From Aaosphaeria pasadenensis (Eukaryota > Ascomycota > Dothideomycetes > Pleosporales): a stretch of 64,000 bases of DNA. The notes beneath the pieces are model-generated. The model saw nothing but the letters and a program-made list of their open reading frames with translations. It was not told the origin of the DNA and searched no databases. Each line of letters opens with the position of its first letter. Positions within the stretch are counted from its first letter, which is position 1. Made by a program: the position numbers and the translations under genes. Below, piece by piece: positions 58,755 through 64,000 of this stretch. Location of the stretch: positions 1,612,001 through 1,676,000 of the forward strand of contig JAKLMB010000003.1 in NCBI GenBank assembly GCA_022813625.1, read 5' to 3'.

Positions 58755-59451
58755 GATGTGCTGATATACTCGAAATGTACAAAGAAACTGGCAAGCGATG
58801 ACTCGAAGAAAAGGCAGACCAGGAAAGGGCTGGTGAAGAGAGAGCTTGTAAGACGTGACGTGGGGAAAGGTCAGGTAGGTAGTGAGGTGTTTCCTTTGTG
58901 GTTGGTTTTGCTCGGGAGTTGTGCCGCCGACAGGGGGGGGTTTAGTTGTGGTGGGGAACAAGTGTGTCAATAAGGGTAAACGTCATTCCTTTCACATGAC
59001 GAGGGTGCCGCCCTTGATTGGAAGAAGGGAGGTTAGGTTGTGAACGTGAGGGGAACGTCTTGTCATGCATGCGCTTTTTGTTGCTTTTTTGTCACTTGAT
59101 TGATTAATACCTTATAAGCTTGTCTTTTTTTGTTGCACAAGCTGAGATCACTCAATCACGACGTAGAGAAAGAGAAAGGAAGAAGTTTGAAATTTCATGA
59201 TCATGAAGACCGAGCTTCTGAAAGGGTGTTTCGTTTCCTCTATATTACAAAAATAATTAAACTAGGGTGGATGTTAGGTTTTTCCACTCCTTATGTACGT
59301 TTCCTGTCTGATCTATCGTCTGCCGCTTGTCTTCCACGCCTCTTGACTGATCGATCTAAGAGCGCATGCACTGCCTGCCCATCTTGGGGGTTCAATCTCA
59401 ACGCTAGAACGCGAGCACGAGAAGGATAGACGCGTATACAACGACCGTCTT
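58755..59451. other. Intergenic, Opi3 promoter / permease 3' side
   Basis: 697 bp with no gene seen. An AT-rich part with TTTTTTGTTGC runs lies at 59080-59140. No inositol/choline-responsive element (CATGTGAAAT type) was found by eye, although CACATGAC occurs at 58991. Confidence 0.5.
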
Positions 59452-61044
59452 TTACAAGCCATTGTCGTCGCACGAGAAGGGACCTCCGAAATTGGCCGCC
59501 GCGTAGCCGTCGACGATTGATTGCACAGCAGCCTGTAATCATGTATTAGCGTTTACTCACAAGACGTTACGGGGTCAGAAGGGACTTACATATGTTCCAG
59601 GGCCAAGGAAGAACAGACCGATGATGATGAGCGCAATGTTGACGATGAAGCCGACCCAGCCCCTCCACCCGCGGACCTTCCAGAAGCGCGGGCCGTAGTC
59701 GGCCTGGCGCATGCGGAGGTAGCTCACGCCCCAGAAGATGAAGCCGAAGAAGGAGTCGAACAGGCCGCTCATCAGGGAGAGCAGGTCGGAGAAGAAGGGG
59801 ATGACCTCGGCGATGATGAACGCGAGGACCCAGAGGGCGGCCAGGATTCCGGCCCACGCGGCCCAGCCGACGACGGTGTGGCTGCCCATGTGGCGGGTTC
59901 CCGTGAACAGGCGGAAGAAGATGAAGCGCGCAGACACGGAGGCGTAGAGCACGCCGAGGAAGATGATGGTGGGGATCATGAAGGAGAAGGCGACTTTTCG
60001 GTAGACCTCGTTGCCGATGGAGCCGAAGGCGGGGGCCGTCATGTATTCGTTGCCCGTGTAGGCGTACACGATGGCGCCGACTAAGCTGAAGACAACGATC
60101 TCGCAGATGGTGACGGCCCAGAGCGCCTTGGGGAAGTCGCGGGGCTCCTTCATCTCCGCGATGAAACTGGGGAGCGTGATCTGGCCGATGAAGGTGTAGG
60201 AGATGTTCATGAAGGCGTTCACGCCGGCGTAGAACTTCGTGCCTGCGAGAGGGATGGCCAACACCGTAGGCTCGCCGAGCTCGGGGTAACCCTTGGGATG
60301 CGGCTCGATGGCGGAGAAGATGGTCGCCAACAAGACGGAAATGAAGGTGAATAGAGCCGAAGCGGTGGCAGCCTTGGACAATGTCGAGAAGGTTCTCGGC
60401 AAAGAAGCAACAAACGAGATCACGGCCACGATGATGGAGAAGCCGATGGTGCACATGGAGTGGCCGGTCATGGTGTTGAGGTACTTTGCGCCGACGAGGC
60501 AGTGAAGTCCCATGATGAAGGTGTTGTTCAAGATGAACATGACGGCCGTGAACCAGAAAGCCGCCTTGTTGTTCCAGAAGATCATCTGGCCCAGATCGCA
60601 GACGTCTCGAATTTCCGGGTGGCGGAGACAGAACTCCCAGAGGATCAGGGACGTGTAAAGGACCATACCGGCGACCACCACGGTCAAAATCAAACCAGGG
60701 ACGAGGCCGAGGACGGAGTAAGACCAGGGGAACGACATGATGGCCAGGCAAATGTACTCGGAGAAGAGAAGGGCGGCAGTCTTGGGCCAGCTGCAAGTGC
60801 GGTATTGGATGGCATTGTCGGCCTCCATGGCGATCTGTCTTCCGACGGTGAATTCATCGCTGCTGTCGTCCTGGACGACGTTCATGTCACGACGGTTGGG
60901 GCCATCAATGCGTCGCATGGGACGGCCACCAGGGCCGTAGATGACATTGGCAGTGTTCTCCGGGTCATAGAGCTCGGGGTGCTTCTTGTCTGCGGAACTT
61001 GTCGAGCCGGCCTTGTCGACCTTCGATTCGTTGCCTATCGCCAT
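59452..61044 (-). CDS. AAAP-family amino acid permease (neutral amino acid permease, MTR type)
   Basis: Plasma-membrane or vacuolar amino acid/proton transporter. Exons 59590-61044 and 59452-59532 (intron 57 nt, GTAAGT donor, CAG acceptor) give 511 residues. The last 27 residues (AAVQSIVDGYAAANF to CDDNGL) are typical of the subfamily and lie in exon 2. The N-terminal 85 residues are polar and cytosolic; about 11 membrane spans follow from residue 88 (TAALLFSEYICLAIMSFPWS). Conserved segments are VLYTSLILWEFCLRHPEIRD, FNVSYAF-like AFMNISYTFIGQITLPSFIA with EMKEPRDFPKALWA, and AGILAALWVLAFIIAEVIPF. It resembles Neurospora Mtr and related Aspergillus permeases. Substrate range cannot be told. 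Coding GC is high, with C and G third positions. The upstream region contains a cluster of TACTCGT motifs. Confidence 0.92.
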
Positions 61045-64000
61045 TTTAAGGAGCGGATGCTTCTTTTAAAGGGAGTGTATTGGGATTGACGTCGTGTTGT
61101 TACTTCTGGCACCATTAACCACCGTAGTTGACTACCGTGATACCTGGAACAGGATTGTTAAAAAATGATACCCTCTGCTACGCAATATCGACTATTACAG
61201 AAGCAGGCTGAGAGTGTTACCCTTTGCGCAGGTAGGCAAGAGGTAAGAAACTCGAAAGGAATAGTGGAAAGGTGTGATCAAAAGGAAGGGTTGAGGAACC
61301 AGAAAACGTGGGCACGGGTAGTACTTAAACGGCCCAGTAGAGGGTGAAGGAAGAGGCAAATGGACAGGGAAGGGAACGCACGAGTAAGTAGCAAGGTGAA
61401 TAGATGGTAGCCAAGCAGTATCTAGTACTCGTAGTATAGATAGCAGCAGTAGAGGGAGTACGAGAAAAGTAGGGAATACTCGTACAAGGACCTATTAGTG
61501 AATAGCAGTACTCGTGGGTTTACGAGTTAGGGCAAGGTAGAGTAATACTCGTGCAATGTGACGGGGGGACGGACCCAAAGCACAGACCCTGATGAGTGGA
61601 TGGGATTGATGGTGATGCAGCGAAACAGCGAAACAGGAAGATGGGAATGGGGGTGGGATGGTAACTGGTGTGTGCTTGTGGAACGGTGGAGGCGGAAAAG
61701 GTGGGACGAGGTGTATGCCTATGTACGATAAAAGTGGGAAGGACAGAACGGTGAGAGGCCGAGAGGAATTGGAAATTGGGCGGGAAAAGGCTATCTAGGA
61801 TCCTTGGTTGTATTATTGAAGCTTGCAAACGGCTTGTTACGACTTGGGATTTTACCATCCATGACCATGATTGACCACCCACTAGTTACAAAGGAAACAG
61901 AACCATCACAGCCTGGTCCGGGCAAAAGAACCTTGTCCGCAACGAGCCCAAGTTCTCTGACTAGGAGTGCGCCGACCGACGGAAGATACAAACAAACAAG
62001 TTAGTACATAGAATGGACATGTCGGAGAGGCGAAAAACAGAATGAAAAGTAAATGCAGAGTCTGCTTGCTTCCCTCTAAACTCCTAGGGTTGTTTCTGGA
62101 GGCTGTCTGATATTGTCCATGTCAATGTTGATCGGACACCCCGAGGGAGATCTCCAAGAACCGATCTGATGCGGAGTGTGCAGCCGGTCTGACATGCCAC
62201 CAATCGTGAATGGTCATGAGCGTGTGAGGTTACGTTACGGCTTGCATAATGCATGTAGAGGATGAAGAATAATACGCGGAGGATTATGTGCCAAGATGCA
62301 GTAATAGACTTCACCAGTTCTGCAAGGCCGCCGGATCGGACGGTGCATCATTTCATGGCTGCATGGCATCAAGGAACATTCAAAAGTACGATGTGATGAG
62401 GCATGTGAACGTTAGTGACCTCGTACGGCACTCAGATAGCGGAAGAGTGGGCCTGGGGGAGGTTTGGAGACGAGAGAAGACGAAGCACGGGATGCGGGAT
62501 ACGAGAACGAGGGTGAGCCAGTCTTGCTCGTCCTCGGTTCCCTCATGGCGGTTCCGCACGAAGGAGGAAGGGGGCGAGATTCTCTAGAGGGTGTATGTGT
62601 GACGTGATGGACGGGGGATGGTTGGCTGAGTGTTCGTATGGTTACACGCAGCGTGGAGGGCGCAGAGTTGCATGGACGGGAAGTTTAGGTAGAAGAGAGA
62701 GAGGAGAGGAGAGGGTGTGTGTGGGGGGCAATCCCGTACAGGGCAGAAGGTATTAAGGCAAGGGGGGGGGATGGGATAGTACTGGGAATAAGATCAAGAT
62801 CGCCACCCATTTATCAGGCCGGCCGTGAGTTATGCTATGTATGCTGTTGGTGATGATGCAGTCAGATGGGGGAGAGGGAGAAGCGAATAGTTGGAAAATT
62901 GACCGAGTCGATGGGATGCGATTGCGCCATGTGGGAAAGAGATCTATAGAGATGGAGGGAGAGGGGTGCCGAAACAATGGACATGAATGATGATGATGAT
63001 TGCGTTGCGTTGCAATAATGGAGTTGAAAAAAGAAGAGAGCGGCAACGAAGCAATCGCCTAGAGGAAGCTAAGAAGAATCTAAGAACGTCTAAGCCGGCC
63101 AAGCTTGTGTTGAGTTATTGCTTACTTGACTACGAGGTACCTGTAACCTCTAGCAAGTACCTAACAAAGTAATGTACCACAACCATCCAAGTCGCATAGT
63201 TTTTAGAACAGACTTTATTCACTACTCGTCCGTATATAGGATATCTCGTAGATGAACAAAGTAATACAACACAGCAAGCAAAACACTACTACGATTGCCT
63301 ACACACGAGGGATAGATACCTCGTCCTGGTACCTCCTCGTAGTGAAGACACCCAATTACCGCAAGGAGTAAAGTCCCCGGCCGCCACAACCTCTTGGCGC
63401 CACCATCAGCCACCCAATCGCGCAATTGCTCTCTCCCATGATGCAATCATTCAAGCCTTTCCTGCCTTTCCACTCAAGACAACCTTAATCCCACTAACCT
63501 TGTCCACGCCTAACTCTCTGTAACAAACAAAAACTCAAATTAAATTCAAATCCTTCACATTCCGCAACTCCCACGTAACAAAGACGGGTTCGTACGCATT
63601 TAATCATCCATTACCTAACCGATCGATTCGAGTTAGTGGGGGGGAGGGGAGGGAAACTTGGGAAGGCCCAGATGTCGAACGAAAACGGTTCCAAAGAGCT
63701 GCTGGCACGGCGGGTTCTGCGGCAGTCTAACCTCTTGTCACCGTCTGAACGATGGAATGGGATGGGATGGGAGTGCATTGAGGGATATGATCAATCTTTT
63801 TGCGACCATTATTCAACATCTAACCATAGTGACCTGAGCTGCGCTGAGCTGAACTGAACCAGACACCTAACTACCTAGATACCTACATGCGTACCTATCA
63901 AGTCCACACATGAGCATCCGCAGACCACATCACCTATACAATTACACACATAACATAACAAACACCAGTATCGCGTGTCCATCCCATCCCATCGCCGCCA
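61045..64000. other. Gene-free right end, permease upstream region
   Basis: 2.96 kb without a convincing gene. It includes the permease promoter side with TACTCGT copies (61426-61552), a TGATGATGATGATG run at about 62988-63000, a purine-rich G-run region at 62690-62775, and TACCT-rich sequence at about 63125-63160 and 63865-63900. Open frames here are under 100 codons and have no recognisable features. Confidence 0.5.
61426..61552 (+). repeat. Four TACTCGT copies upstream of the permease
   Basis: TACTCGT lies at 61426-61432, 61477-61483, 61509-61515 and 61546-61552, all in one orientation. Related sequences (GTACGAG, TTACGAGTT) lie between them. Role unknown; it could be a regulator site or a decayed simple repeat. 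Confidence 0.65.

Noticed and set aside
59567..60796. 409-codon open frame on the minus strand, Arg/His/Leu-rich
   Set aside because: It is the +1 shadow of the permease gene on the same strand. The high GC third positions leave it free of stops; the permease frame has membrane spans and family motifs.

Overview
The window is 64 kb of nuclear DNA from a filamentous ascomycete (Pezizomycotina, perhaps Dothideomycetes; the class is a guess from gene style). The signs are short introns of about 47-130 nt with GTRNGT donors and YAG acceptors, moderately long intergenic spaces, and proteins of clear Pezizomycotina type (Cdc11/SnaD-like scaffold, Pex20, Zn2Cys6 regulator, seven-exon beta-tubulin). 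I could support 21 protein-coding genes and rebuilt their exons from splice signals and frame. Apart from the two intronless mid-window genes and uL10m, each model closes in frame. I recognised no tRNA, rRNA, transposon or CRISPR array.

Layout. 1-8950: mitochondrial glycine carrier Hem25 (3' end cut by the window edge), inositol hexakisphosphate kinase Kcs1, and about 3 kb upstream of Kcs1 with simple repeats. 8951-20469: a conserved fungal protein of unknown function, the septation-initiation scaffold Cdc11/Nud1, and the myosin chaperone She4/UNC-45. 20809-31534: TRAPPC11, the Rpd3L subunit Rxt2, mitochondrial prolyl-tRNA synthetase and mitoribosomal uL10m (divergent pair), and a HIT-family hydrolase. 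32606-41073: cyclin B, mitoribosomal uL2m, a Zn2Cys6 regulator. 41875-50306: paxillin-like LIM protein, peroxin Pex20, a coiled-coil protein. 51839-56344: prefoldin subunit 1, alkaline ceramidase, beta-tubulin. 57836-61044: phospholipid methyltransferase Opi3 and an AAAP amino acid permease. The last 3 kb hold no recognisable gene.

These are mostly housekeeping genes rather than an operon-like cluster. Two themes recur: mitochondrial function (Hem25, ProRS, uL10m, uL2m) and cytoskeleton or division (Cdc11, She4, cyclin B, paxillin-like, prefoldin 1, beta-tubulin). The most interesting signals lie inside proteins. The paxillin-like protein has eight closely spaced P-x-I-[S/N]-V motifs resembling calcineurin docking sites. 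The coiled-coil protein is built from seven consecutive exact 22-residue units. Pex20 has a 21-residue tandem duplication. In noncoding DNA there are four dispersed copies of TACTCCGTA and local clusters of GTAC and TACTCGT.
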